A stretch of 64,000 nt of DNA from JAAFIP01 sp963775085 (GTDB taxonomy: Bacteria > Pseudomonadota > Gammaproteobacteria > Burkholderiales > Burkholderiaceae_C): positions 131,052 through 195,051 of the forward strand of contig CAVZHO010000003.1 of the NCBI GenBank assembly GCA_963775085.1, given 5' to 3'. The first letter of the stretch is position 1. Every line of letters starts with the position of its first letter. The translations under genes and the position numbers were made by a program. Under the pieces are notes generated by a model, which saw only the letters and a program-made list of their open reading frames with translations, made no database searches and was not told the origin of the DNA. This document shows, piece after piece, positions 44,553 to 52,163 of the stretch.

Positions 44553-45637
44553 ATCCAATTCAGGACAGCAACATTTGCGAGTAACAGCAGCCAACCTACA
44601 CAACCTGCAAAACGTGACGGTCAGACGTCCCATTGCACAGACTAGTAGCAATAACAGGAGTCTCCGGCTCCGGCAAATCCACCCTAGCCCGAGACGTACT
44701 ATTAAGCAACGTCTACACCGCAGTAACCGCCAAAGGCATAGGCCGCGAAGCCGGCAACCGCGCCGCAGCATTCACGACCTGGACAGGTTGCGAGCAAATC
44801 CAGGGCTGGCAGCAAATCGACCGCGTCCTCGAAGTCGACCAAACCCCCATCGGCAAAACCCCGCGCAGTTGCCCCGCCACCTACATCGGCTTTTGGGACG
44901 TGATCCGCAAGCTGTTTGCCGAAACGCTGGAGGCCAAGGCCAGAGGCTACCAACCCGCCCGCTTCAGCTTTAACACTGGCGAAGGCCGCTGCCCCGGCTG
45001 CGAAGGCCAAGGCATGCGCACCATTGAGATGAGCTTTTTGCCCGACGTGAAAGTGCCCTGCGAGGTCTGCCACGGCGCGCGCTTTAACCCCGAGACGCTG
45101 GCGGTCAGCTGGCGCGGCAAAAGCATCGGCGATGTGCTGCAAATGGAGGTCGACGAAGCGGTAGACTTTTTTGCCAGCATGCCCAACATCAGCCATCCGC
45201 TGCAATTGCTGAAAGACGTAGGCCTGGGTTACCTCACCCTCGGCCAGCCGTCGCCTACACTGAGCGGCGGCGAGGCGCAGCGCATCAAGCTGGTGACCGA
45301 GCTTTCCAAAGTGCGCGACGACATCACGCGGCGTGGCCAAAAAGCCCCGCACACCCTCTACGTGCTGGACGAACCTACGGTCGGCCTGCACATGGCCGAC
45401 GTAGAAAAGCTCATCCACGTTTTGCACCGCCTGGTCAACGGCGGCCACAGCGTGGTGGTCATCGAGCACGACCTGGACGTGATAGCCGAAGCCGACTGGG
45501 TCATAGACTTGGGCCCGGGCGGCGGCAAAGAAGGCGGCAAGGTAGTAGCCGAGTGCACGCCCGAGCAGCTGGTGAAGCTGAAAACGCATACGGGCAATGC
45601 GCTGAAGCCCGTGCTGGCGCGTGTGTAGGCAATGTTT

Positions 45638-45686
45638 ATGCTACATATTCAATAGCTGCTTACGCTATATTTTATTGAGCTAGAGC
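45638..45686 (-). repeat. Dispersed palindromic repeat, copy 10 (after uvrA)
   Basis: ATGCTACATATTCAATAGCT, then GCTTACGCTATATTTTATTG and AGCTAGAGC. It is between the convergent ends of uvrA and the ParE-type toxin. Confidence 0.85.
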
Positions 45687-45694
45687 ACGATTCG

Positions 45695-45982
45695 CTACTT
45701 GGGGTACTGCTGACGGGCATGAAGAATGCGTACTACGTCAATGCTCGCCGCTGCCACGCGATAGATCAAGATGTAGTTGGGATGAACGACTATCTCACGG
45801 CACGAAGGCATGCGCGAACTGCGGACAAATAAATAGGGATGCTCTGACAGCGGAAGCACCGCGTCACTCAGGCGCTGCTGCATGCGCTTGGCGGCAAATG
45901 GGTTGTCTTGGGCGATGTATTCAATGATGCCTGCCAAGTCGTCTTGCGCCTTGGGTCGCCAAATAATTGGCAGCACGATCAA
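45695..45982 (-). CDS. RelE/ParE-family toxin
   Basis: 95-residue RelE/ParE fold toxin. IIWRPKAQDDLAGIIEYIAQDNP is the N-terminal two-helix hairpin; the C-terminal strands read SCREIVVHPNYILIYRVAAASIDVVRILHARQQYP, with the basic and aromatic residues typical of the family. Target (gyrase or ribosome) is undetermined. It overlaps the upstream antitoxin by four bases, antitoxin first. Confidence 0.9.
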   Translation of the reverse strand: MIVLPIIWRPKAQDDLAGIIEYIAQDNPFAAKRMQQRLSDAVLPLSEHPYLFVRSSRMPSCREIVVHPNYILIYRVAAASIDVVRILHARQQYPK

Positions 45983-46164
45983 GCAGCCGGAGCTTCGTAC
46001 TTGGCAATCAACGCATCCATTTGGGCCATAACCTGGTCATGCGGAATGCCCAGGCGCGGGTCGTCCAGCGACTCTTGCACCTTGGCACGGTACCAACGGT
46101 CATACGCATCCGCGTCTGCCTGGGTGGCAAACTCAGAGACTAGAGGGTCTAAAACGGCATTCAT
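45979..46164 (-). CDS. Short antitoxin of the RelE/ParE pair
   Basis: 61 residues: MNAVLDPLVSEFATQADADA, then YDRWYRAKVQESLDDPRLGIPHDQVMAQMDALI. This layout resembles the stability-determinant/RelB-like antitoxins that accompany such toxins. Its stop overlaps the toxin ATG. A strong inverted repeat lies about 35 bases upstream. Confidence 0.8.
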   Translation of the reverse strand: MNAVLDPLVSEFATQADADAYDRWYRAKVQESLDDPRLGIPHDQVMAQMDALIAKYEAPAA

Positions 46165-46198
46165 AGGTGCAGATTAGCATAAAACGACCACAGCGGCT

Positions 46199-46230
46199 TA
46201 AGTTAAAGAAAACGACTTTTCTTTAACTTA
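46199..46230. terminator. Perfect 14-base hairpin, bidirectional terminator or operator
   Basis: TAAGTTAAAGAAAA, loop CGAC, then the exact complement ending TTTTCTTTAACTTA. A third partial copy, TAAGTTAAG, follows at 46242. It separates the broken hydrolase gene (upstream on the - strand) from the TA pair. Confidence 0.75.
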
Positions 46231-46238
46231 GCAAAAAC

Positions 46239-47102
46239 CTAAGTTAAGTTTCCCAACACCAACCCGCTAGCCAGCTTATGCAGCCGCGACCAGGGCGCGC
46301 TCAAATCTTCTAGCACGCTGAAATGGTTGCGGTCAGGGATGCTCTCGCACACCGGCACGGTGGCCTTGCCCCACGCGGTTTGGATCAAACGGTTATGCCG
46401 CACAAACTCGGCGCTTTCATCTGCGCCTACCAGCGTGTACAACTTGCCTTGGCGTGGACGCGGCATCCAGGCGGGGCTGCACTGGCGCACCTGCTCGGGC
46501 GTGAGGCGCAGCGAGTCTTGCAGAAACGGCGTGTGCATGATCGGCTCCAGGTCATACAGGCCCGAGACGGACAGCGCGTTTTTCACCACATCGGCAGGCA
46601 AGTCTTTGGCATACTGCGCTCCACGCGCAGTTCAGCAGCATGGCGGCCAAATGCCCGCCTGCCGAATGGCCCACCACCGTAATGCGGCGCGGGTCGCCAC
46701 CGTACTGGCTGATGTTGCGGTGCGTCCAGGCCAGCGCGCCCACCATCTGCATCACAATCTGCGGCAGCGTCACCGCCGGGCACAGCGCATAGTTAGGCAC
46801 CACCACACATGCGCCCTGGTTCACAAAAGCCGGGGCGATAAACGAATGGTCGGCCTTGTCCAGCGAGCGCCAGTAGCCGCCATGGATAAACACCACCACC
46901 GGCGCGCCCACCTGGCTGCTGGGAAACACGTCCAGCTTTTCCATCGCACTCGGCCCATAAGGCAATGTCCGATCAGACAAGCCACCGCCTCCCGCGCATG
47001 CTCCGAGGCCTGCGCCCACTGGCTGAAATGCCGCGCATGGTCCGGCACCAAGGCGCGGTTGTTGTACATGCGGTCTAGGAATTGGGGGGAGAGGTTGGGC
47101 AT
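46239..47102 (-). pseudogene. Alpha/beta hydrolase (kynurenine formamidase-like), two frameshifts
   Basis: Three overlapping frames join into one ~285-residue hydrolase. The N-terminal part reads LSPQFLDRMYNNRALVPDHARHF. The middle has FIHGGYWRSLDKADHSFIAP (HGG-x-W oxyanion motif) and VVGHSAGGHLAAMLL (nucleophile Ser). The C-terminal part is DVVKNALSVSGLYDLEPIMHT with the catalytic region PDRNHFSVLEDL. The frame changes near 46985 (one base missing) and near 46614 (one base extra), after which the first frame is restored. As written it cannot be translated as one protein; sequencing error is an alternative. Confidence 0.75.
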
Positions 47103-47386
47103 GGGGGGAGCTCCTTTGGCGGAAATTTTAGCTTGCTCGATTTCGCATGTGCGCCAAGTTACATGATCGCTTGCAATATTTGAGGAAGTAGACAGGGCGC
47201 TACCACAATAGTAGCGCCCTGAATGGTCACTTAAAACAGATTAAGTTGCCCGGGGTGTGAACGCCAGTGTTGGCATACACGTTCTAGCCGATTGAAGCGG
47301 CGACGAACGTATGAGCAAACATGAACGTCCTTGATTTTGGCGTACGGCATGCGTATCTCCAATCAAAAAGGACTGAAGGGTCTTTA
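47103..47386. other. AT-rich non-coding stretch with one hairpin
   Basis: No supported gene. A perfect hairpin, AGGGCGCTAC / GTAGCGCCCT, lies at 47194-47220 without a T run. A 61-codon - strand frame at 47284-47469 has no ribosome-binding site or family features. Confidence 0.5.
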
Positions 47387-47415
47387 TTGCCAACACAAGT
47401 CAAACACGCTAAAAT
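47387..47415 (+). promoter_or_regulatory. Sigma-70-like promoter of a candidate small RNA
   Basis: TTGCCA (47387-47392), a 17-base spacer and TAAAAT (47410-47415), with no gene downstream on the + strand before the hairpin/T-rich end at 47626. Confidence 0.55.
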
Positions 47416-47421
47416 AGACGT

Positions 47422-47626
47422 GTCTTTCATAAGACTGGCTTGTGTTGAATTGGATCGGAAGACCCTCATTTAACCTAACCAATATCCAAGTGCTCTAACA
47501 CTTGGGTAGCCTTCAACCCAACTATGTTGAGTGTTGTTGGTGAGACTGATCGCATTAGTAGTGATCTGCCTGGGCCCTTAACTCGTCTATCTTTATCAGG
47601 GACAACGCGAGTTAAGGGCTTTCTCT
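47422..47626 (+). ncRNA. Candidate structured small RNA, about 200 nt
   Basis: It begins a few bases after the promoter-like element. Internal stem CCAAGTG-ctctaa-CACTTGG (47488-47507) and weaker stems (CAACCCAAC/GTTGTTGG; GATC-GCATTAGTAGT-GATC) are visible. The 3' end is GCCCTTAACTCG (47574-47585) paired with CGAGTTAAGGGC (47608-47619), then TTTCTCTTTT. No long ORF on this strand has coding features. I do not recognise the family. Confidence 0.5.
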
Positions 47627-47674
47627 TTTCCGCCCCGGTTACAGCAGATGAATCACCGAGGCTGTCTCATCTCC

Positions 47675-48328
47675 TCATATAAATTCCTTTATGCCGTCTG
47701 CATTATCGGAAATAGAATCATCAGAAGAAAGCAAATCTAGTTCGCCGTTCTGAGCAATTGTGGTGTAAATACCTTTTTTACCCGGGACTGCAAACACAAT
47801 CCCCTTCCGAGTTAAACGCCAAATTCGATTGGATAGTTCAGTTCGATCATGAACTTTCCCGGTGGTACGGTAGAGTGCAATTAAGAGCACATCTATCGAA
47901 ATGGTTTTGTCCGGCGTTCTATCGATTAGCTCAACAACGTCCCACTGGAATCGGTCGGCATCAGAAATTTGCAGTTGATCAATTAACTCTTGCGGCAAAT
48001 TGGCCAAGTGTTCGGGGGTGATGCGCGTCGCTTGATTTAGCAGCTCCCCTAATGCCTTATCGTGATCCGTTTGGCTAGGAGGCGGCGTAGCTGCTGATTT
48101 GGCCTCTTCTAAATCAGCAGCATACTTAATGTCTTCTTGAATAGCCAAAGATAGCTGTAAAAAAGCCTTGGCCTGCCAGTCATGTAAGGGTACTTTTTCT
48201 GAAGCTCGTTTTGCTGCGGCGCTACCAGAGGCTTCACGAGATTTTTCTAATAAGCGCGCTCGCTGATGCTGGTGAAATTCAGCCTGTCGCTGTACAAAAT
48301 CTAAGTGTTGTGCTATACTTAAAGGCAT
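47675..48328 (-). CDS. Hypothetical protein in an AT-rich island
   Basis: 217 residues, no signal or membrane helix. The N-terminal half is helical and charged (HLDFVQRQAEFHQHQRARLLEKS, then LQLSLAIQEDIKYAADLEEAK). The C-terminal half (about residues 120-195, ELIDRTPDKTISIDVLLIALYRTTG then RIWRLTRKGIVFAVPGKKGIYTTI) looks like a winged-helix fold, possibly nucleic-acid binding. Codon use is much more AT-rich than the core genes, a sign of transfer. No known family recognised. It faces the candidate small RNA tail to tail. Confidence 0.6.
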   Translation of the reverse strand: MPLSIAQHLDFVQRQAEFHQHQRARLLEKSREASGSAAAKRASEKVPLHDWQAKAFLQLSLAIQEDIKYAADLEEAKSAATPPPSQTDHDKALGELLNQATRITPEHLANLPQELIDQLQISDADRFQWDVVELIDRTPDKTISIDVLLIALYRTTGKVHDRTELSNRIWRLTRKGIVFAVPGKKGIYTTIAQNGELDLLSSDDSISDNADGIKEFI

Positions 48329-48393
48329 TCTACGTTCCTACTGGTAGAAGTCATTGACGGGTTTTCGAGTTAGTCGAAGTAAATTACCTGTCT

Positions 48394-48423
48394 AAAAGGC
48401 CAGCTCTTACCAGCTGGCCTTTT
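48394..48423. terminator. Bidirectional intrinsic terminator
   Basis: AAAAGGCCAGCT, loop CTTACC, AGCTGGCCTTTT: 12 perfect pairs with A and T tails on the two sides. It isolates the 217-residue gene from the DUF3800 gene. A smaller stem TTCGA-GTTAG-TCGAA lies just upstream at 48364-48378. Confidence 0.85.
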
Positions 48424-48477
48424 TACTGACTTGTGTGAATTGTACTGCATCTGCAGGTTGAATGCAAGAGTGGCGCG

Positions 48478-48576
48478 AATTTAAATGATGGGGAAAAAAT
48501 GAAAACAAATAATTCCATCTAACTCATTGATATTGTTGAGTATTTTTTCACCCATCATTTTTCCATCATTTAAATT
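48478..48576. repeat. Long imperfect inverted repeat in an otherwise gene-free 490-base stretch
   Basis: AATTTAAATGATGG then GGAAAAAATGA (48478-48502) is complementary to TCATTTTTCCATCATTT then AAATT (48555-48576), with a 52-base loop. The rest of 48329-48818 has no supported gene. Confidence 0.6.
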
Positions 48577-48818
48577 AACCCCCTGTTGCGTGGTGCGGCA
48601 TCTTGTTAAACAATTGCTGCGCCAGGCATTAAGGTTCGTTACGCAGCAGGCGGCGGGTTCCGGCTGGCAACAAGTTGTCAACTTCACACTTTGGGTTAGA
48701 ATAGAAACCGCAGGCAAGCGCAAGATTTGTAGAGGCCAATGGCAACATTGGCAGCCCGAATGGGTGGGACACTCGAACTTGGGGCCTGCATTTTTTTGAG
48801 TGTACGTTTGTGCAGCCG

Positions 48819-49613
48819 TCACTTCTGGGGCAAAAAGCTAGACATATGCGCCATGCTTTCAGCGTATGCCTCTAGGCCGCCCGGCCAAAACTTCAATCCA
48901 TATCCCAGTTCTCCAGATTTTGGGTGGCGGTATATCGTAGGCCGTAGCATTTTGTAATAGCGGTCTTCTACCTCGCTGTACTGCGTCAAATTTACAGCAA
49001 AGAAAAGACTCGATGCCACGGCATCGGCCATTTGCAGGCCCGCCAATTGGTCGTGGTTTACAGCCCGCACGTGCTTGGGGTTAATGGCAGTCCAGTCAAT
49101 CCGTGCATCAATGCCAGGCTTGTCTTGCAGGAGCGACAGGTAGCTGCGCAAGTCGTCATAAGACATGGCGCTACGGTTTGAAAAAATCAATTCGCAACTG
49201 CCGTCACCCTCGTTGTCTTTGCGGGTGTCTCGGCACAGCCAAGATACACGTTCCACCAGCAGACGGGTCGCATACCGATACAAGCGAAACGGTTCGCTTT
49301 GAAATTTTTCGGGCTCGGTAATAGATGGCTTGTGGATCAGCACACTCACTGTGCGTATTGGTGCGCTGGCCAGTGCTCGCACGTAAGGCACGCGGTGCTC
49401 GTGCTTCATCTCGCGAAAATGCAGTGCCTTCTTCGGGTCTTTGCCCAACAGCGTACGCACCTCGCGCATCACACGCACGGCCTCCAAATCTTTGGTTTTG
49501 CGAAACACGACAGCGGACAACACGAGCCAACGACTGCTACCTTTTTCACCCGGCAGAAATACAAAACCCTCGTCACCGGACTCGTCTATATAGGCGGTGA
49601 AGCTGCTTGTCAT
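48819..49613 (-). CDS. DUF3800 domain protein
   Basis: About 264 residues. The N-terminus SFTAYIDESGDEGF with the acidic DESGD motif is the DUF3800 (RNase H-like) signature; a second acidic patch is LIFSNRSAMSYDDL, and AVNHDQLAGLQMADAVASSLFF with Asp in LQMADAVA completes the active-site pattern. Members are frequent in mobile and defence islands, with no established activity here. I chose ATG 49613; the frame extends to a GTG at 49667, overlapping vapC. It lies directly downstream of the vapBC pair. Confidence 0.85.
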   Translation of the reverse strand: MTSSFTAYIDESGDEGFVFLPGEKGSSRWLVLSAVVFRKTKDLEAVRVMREVRTLLGKDPKKALHFREMKHEHRVPYVRALASAPIRTVSVLIHKPSITEPEKFQSEPFRLYRYATRLLVERVSWLCRDTRKDNEGDGSCELIFSNRSAMSYDDLRSYLSLLQDKPGIDARIDWTAINPKHVRAVNHDQLAGLQMADAVASSLFFAVNLTQYSEVEDRYYKMLRPTIYRHPKSGELGYGLKFWPGGLEAYAESMAHMSSFLPQK

Positions 49614-49654
49614 TTGGTTTGGTCTCGCCAGTTTTAAATACATATTATGCGTTG

Positions 49655-50062
49655 CTAAACCACCCAATCCTCAACCCGCAACCCCGGCACCCGCTCAAAA
49701 TGCCGCGTATTGTGGGTAACCAAAATCAGGTTCTCTGCCAATGCATGGGCGGCAATTAAAGTGTCCATGTCACCTATGGGCAGGCCTTGTCTTTTGAACT
49801 GTGCCTTGATGTCGCCATAGTGGTCTGCTGCGGCCACGGTCCATGGCAGGGTGGGCAGCTCGTGTAAGAACAAGTCTATGGGCACGCGGCGTTTGTCGTC
49901 GGCGGCCATCAGGCCTTGGCCGTAGCGCACCTCGGCGCGGCAGATGGCGGATGTGGCGATGGTCTGGGCTTGAGCCGCCTGCGCCATGCGCTTGGTGAGC
50001 GCGGGGTGGATGCCTTTGATGAAGTAGCTGATGGTGTTGGTGTCTAGCAAATACAGCGTCAC
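49655..50062 (-). CDS. vapC: VapC-type PIN-domain toxin (second locus)
   Basis: 135 residues. YLLDTNTISYFIKG carries the first Asp, TSAICRAEVRYG the Glu, PIGDMDTLIAAHAL the central Asp pair, and LVTHNTRHFERVPGLRVEDWV the last. This is the FitB/VapC form seen with AbrB-type antitoxins. All acidic residues are present. It overlaps its antitoxin by four bases (TGA/ATG). The long form of the upstream frame is not used. Confidence 0.93.
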   Translation of the reverse strand: MTLYLLDTNTISYFIKGIHPALTKRMAQAAQAQTIATSAICRAEVRYGQGLMAADDKRRVPIDLFLHELPTLPWTVAAADHYGDIKAQFKRQGLPIGDMDTLIAAHALAENLILVTHNTRHFERVPGLRVEDWVV

Positions 50063-50355
50063 GGCTGGGACCCTTTCGCGGTCAAAGGTTCAGCCCATTC
50101 GGCAAATGGGTTGCGCGGCTCGTCGTCGGTGCGCGGTGGTATGAAATCTTCGGTAAATGGGTTGTCTGCAATCAGCCTGAACAGCTCAGCCAGGTTGCGC
50201 TGCCGCTGGTCTTCGCTTTCTTTGGGCCTGAGTGTGATTTCCCCGGTGACCTCGTTTTTACTGATCCACACCTCGCGCGCATCGACCCGAAACGCCTTGG
50301 GAAGGCGTATGGCTTGGCTGTTGCCAGTGGTAAATACTTTGGCGGTGGCGAGCAT
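50059..50355 (-). CDS. vapB: VapB-type (AbrB/SpoVT fold) antitoxin
   Basis: 98 residues beginning MLATAKVFTTGNSQAIRLPKAFRV, the swapped-hairpin AbrB DNA-binding fold of VapB/MazE antitoxins. EVTGEITLRPK and the acidic C-terminal tail that would clamp the toxin follow. AAAGGAGCC lies about seven bases before ATG 50355; the upstream part of the longer frame (to 50547) is non-coding and includes a repeat copy. Confidence 0.93.
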   Translation of the reverse strand: MLATAKVFTTGNSQAIRLPKAFRVDAREVWISKNEVTGEITLRPKESEDQRQRNLAELFRLIADNPFTEDFIPPRTDDEPRNPFAEWAEPLTAKGSQP

Positions 50356-50370
50356 GGCGGGCTCCTTTGT

Positions 50371-50390
50371 ATATACGAAAACGTATGTAT
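50371..50390 (-). promoter_or_regulatory. VapB operator-like inverted repeat
   Basis: ATATACG-AAA-ACGTATGTAT: stems TATACG and CGTATG pair around AAAA, 16 bases before the vapB ATG, consistent with autoregulation. Confidence 0.55.
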
Positions 50391-50467
50391 TGTAGGGTGT
50401 TTGCTGGAAATGTGCTACGGGGTGGCTAAGTGCCCGATTTTTAGGCTGTTTTTTGGTATGAATCGGG

Positions 50468-50513
50468 CTGTAGCCCAATAAAATATAGCGTAAGCAGCTA
50501 TTGTAAGTGTAGC
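50468..50513 (+). repeat. Dispersed palindromic repeat, copy 11 (vapB/fic gap)
   Basis: CTGTAGCCCAATAAAATAT, then AGCGTAAGCAGCTATTG and TAAGTGTAGCGG. Same orientation as copies 1, 3 and 7, here intergenic. Confidence 0.8.
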
Positions 50514-50638
50514 GGACGTATGCCGCACATACCCTGTGAAAGATCAAACTGCCAGAGTCTGTCAGCTGTCTAAGGTTTTCATTTTTCTATACATGTCTAT
50601 GGGCTTTTGTGCTTTCTGGGTTAGCATATCGGGCATTC

Positions 50639-50715
50639 ATGTCGACAAAACATAAAAATATCAACATGAATCCTTGACATGTCGATCCTATCGACATAAA
50701 GTCAAAATATGTCGA
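50639..50715 (+). promoter_or_regulatory. fic promoter with embedded ATGTCGAT operators
   Basis: TTGACA (50675-50680), 17 bases, TAAAGT (50698-50703). The spacer contains the perfect palindrome ATGTCGAT-CCT-ATCGACAT (50679-50697). Further ATGTCGA half-sites lie at 50639 and 50708. This arrangement fits autorepression by the winged-helix tail of the Fic protein. Confidence 0.7.
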
Positions 50716-50735
50716 TAAAAACGTGAATCATCAAC

Positions 50736-51881
50736 ATGAGCGCACTTCCTTGGCAAGCTGACCGGCCTTTTAACGCTTTGCCGGGCTTGCCGCCTGCCCA
50801 AGACCTGGACACGCGCGCGGTGTTGCGCCAGTGCATTTTGGCGCGGGCGGCGCTGGGGGCGTTGAAGCAGGCGGCGCTTTTGATTCCTAACCCGTCGGTG
50901 CTGGTGAATACGCTGCCACTGCTGGAGGCCAAGTCGAGCTCGGAGATTGAAAACATTGTCACCAGCACGGACAAGCTGTTTGCGCATGTGCATAACGAGG
51001 GCCGCGCTGACCCAGCTACCAAAGAGGCGCTGCGCTACAGCCGCGCCTTGTTTGAGGGCTTTAAGGCGCTGGGCGAGCGGCCCTTAAGCACGCGCACGGC
51101 GGAGGGTATTTGCACGCTGATTAAGGGCGTGGAGATGACGGTGCGGCGTGTGCCGGGTACCAAGCTGGTAAACGACCACACGGGTGTGGTGATCTACACG
51201 CCGCCCGAGGGCGAGGCGCAGTTGCGCGATTTGCTGGCCAACTGGGAGCGTTTTATACACGACCCGACCGAGCTAGACCCGCTGGTGCGCTTGGCAGTAG
51301 GGCATTACCAGTTTGAGGCGATTCACCCGTTTACCGATGGCAATGGCCGCACGGGGCGCATTATCAACAGCCTGTTTTTGATTCAGGAAGATTTGCTGAC
51401 CCTGCCGATTTTGTATTTGAGCCGCTACATCATTGCGCACAAGGCCGACTACTACCGCTTGCTGCTGGACGTGACGCGCCAGCAAGCCTGGGAGCCGTGG
51501 CTGCTATTCATGATCAAGGGCGTAGAAGAAACGGCCATTTGGACGACCGATAAAATCGCCGCTATTCGCGGTTTGTCTGAGAACACGGTGGACTATGTGC
51601 GCCAGCGTGTGCCCAAGATTTACACCCATGAGCTGGCGAACCTGATTTTCAGGCTGCCATATTGCAGGATTACCGATCTGGTGGAGGCGGGACTTGCCAA
51701 GCGCCAAACGGCATCGCTGTACCTTGCCCAACTGGTGGATATTGGGGTGCTAACTGCTACCGAGGTGGGCCGCGACAAGCTGTTTATCCACCCCAAGTTG
51801 ATGCAGCTATTAGCGCATGAGGGCAATCACTTTACACCTTATGCAGTGCTTGCCAAGAGTCCAAATAAAGACTATATTTAG
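50736..51881 (+). CDS. Fic-domain AMP-transferase with C-terminal winged helix
   Basis: 381 residues. The Fic active motif HPFTDGNGRTGRIINSLF (residues ~197-214) is intact, with the catalytic His and the GNGR phosphate loop. An N-terminal inhibitory helix of class II type, SSSEIENIVTS (around residues 66-76), should hold it inactive. After the Fic core, residues ~290-370 (LANLIFRLPYCRITDLVEAGL then ASLYLAQLVDIGVLT) are a winged-helix DNA-binding domain. It probably AMPylates a protein under release and represses its own promoter. Preceded by its own operator region; followed after four bases by a Phd-type antitoxin gene. Confidence 0.9.
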   Translation: MSALPWQADRPFNALPGLPPAQDLDTRAVLRQCILARAALGALKQAALLIPNPSVLVNTLPLLEAKSSSEIENIVTSTDKLFAHVHNEGRADPATKEALRYSRALFEGFKALGERPLSTRTAEGICTLIKGVEMTVRRVPGTKLVNDHTGVVIYTPPEGEAQLRDLLANWERFIHDPTELDPLVRLAVGHYQFEAIHPFTDGNGRTGRIINSLFLIQEDLLTLPILYLSRYIIAHKADYYRLLLDVTRQQAWEPWLLFMIKGVEETAIWTTDKIAAIRGLSENTVDYVRQRVPKIYTHELANLIFRLPYCRITDLVEAGLAKRQTASLYLAQLVDIGVLTATEVGRDKLFIHPKLMQLLAHEGNHFTPYAVLAKSPNKDYI

Positions 51882-51884
51882 TCC

Positions 51885-52163
51885 ATGCAACACACTACCC
51901 ACATCCAGCCCATCTCCTACCTCAAGGCTAACGCGGCCCAGGTGCTGCGTGATTTGGCGATTGACCAGCGGCCGTTGGTCATTACGCAAAACGGGCAAGC
52001 AGCGGCGGTATTGCAAGACATCATCTCCTTTGAGAAGAGCCAAGAAGCGATGGCCTTGCTGAAAATACTGGCCATTGGCAATGCGCAGATTGAGAAAGGT
52101 CAGGTTACTCCGGCGGCCAAAGCGTTTGCCCAGGTGCGCCGTGGTTCCAAGGCTGCTGCATGA
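51885..52163 (+). CDS. Phd/YefM-type antitoxin
   Basis: 92 residues: HIQPISYLKANAAQVLRDLA, then RPLVITQNGQAAAVLQDIISFEKSQEAMALLK, the Phd/YefM fold. It begins four bases after fic, so the two may be co-transcribed. Its stop overlaps the ATG of the ParE toxin remnant (ATGA at 52160-52163). Confidence 0.9.
   Translation: MQHTTHIQPISYLKANAAQVLRDLAIDQRPLVITQNGQAAAVLQDIISFEKSQEAMALLKILAIGNAQIEKGQVTPAAKAFAQVRRGSKAAA

Larger units (their letters stand above)
42570..45628 (+). pseudogene. Second UvrA half, split over three reading frames
   Basis: The frame from 42570 reads ALRDYDAAMGLGENVV (the linker of fused double-UvrA proteins), then HIQIINAKEHNLQSLSVNI, Walker A GVSGSGKSTLAFDIL, SRGGRKSTVGTTTEVWHF and LSGGEAQRIRL with VLDEPTIGLH, ending in a repeat at 44479-44552. 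The next frame carries RVTAANLHNLQNVTVRRP (44578-44631). After one extra base at ~44632 a third frame continues HRLVAITGVSGSGKSTL, CPGCEGQG, LSGGEAQRIKL, VLDEPTVGLH to 45628. All functional motifs are present but not in one frame, so no complete protein can be made from it as written. Confidence 0.8.

Noticed and set aside
47284..47469. 61-codon - strand open frame
   Set aside because: No domain or ribosome-binding site and antisense to the candidate small RNA promoter region.
48481..48822. Open frame of 113 codons on the - strand
   Set aside because: Cys-rich, no ribosome-binding site, no domain, and overlaps a long inverted repeat; probably chance.
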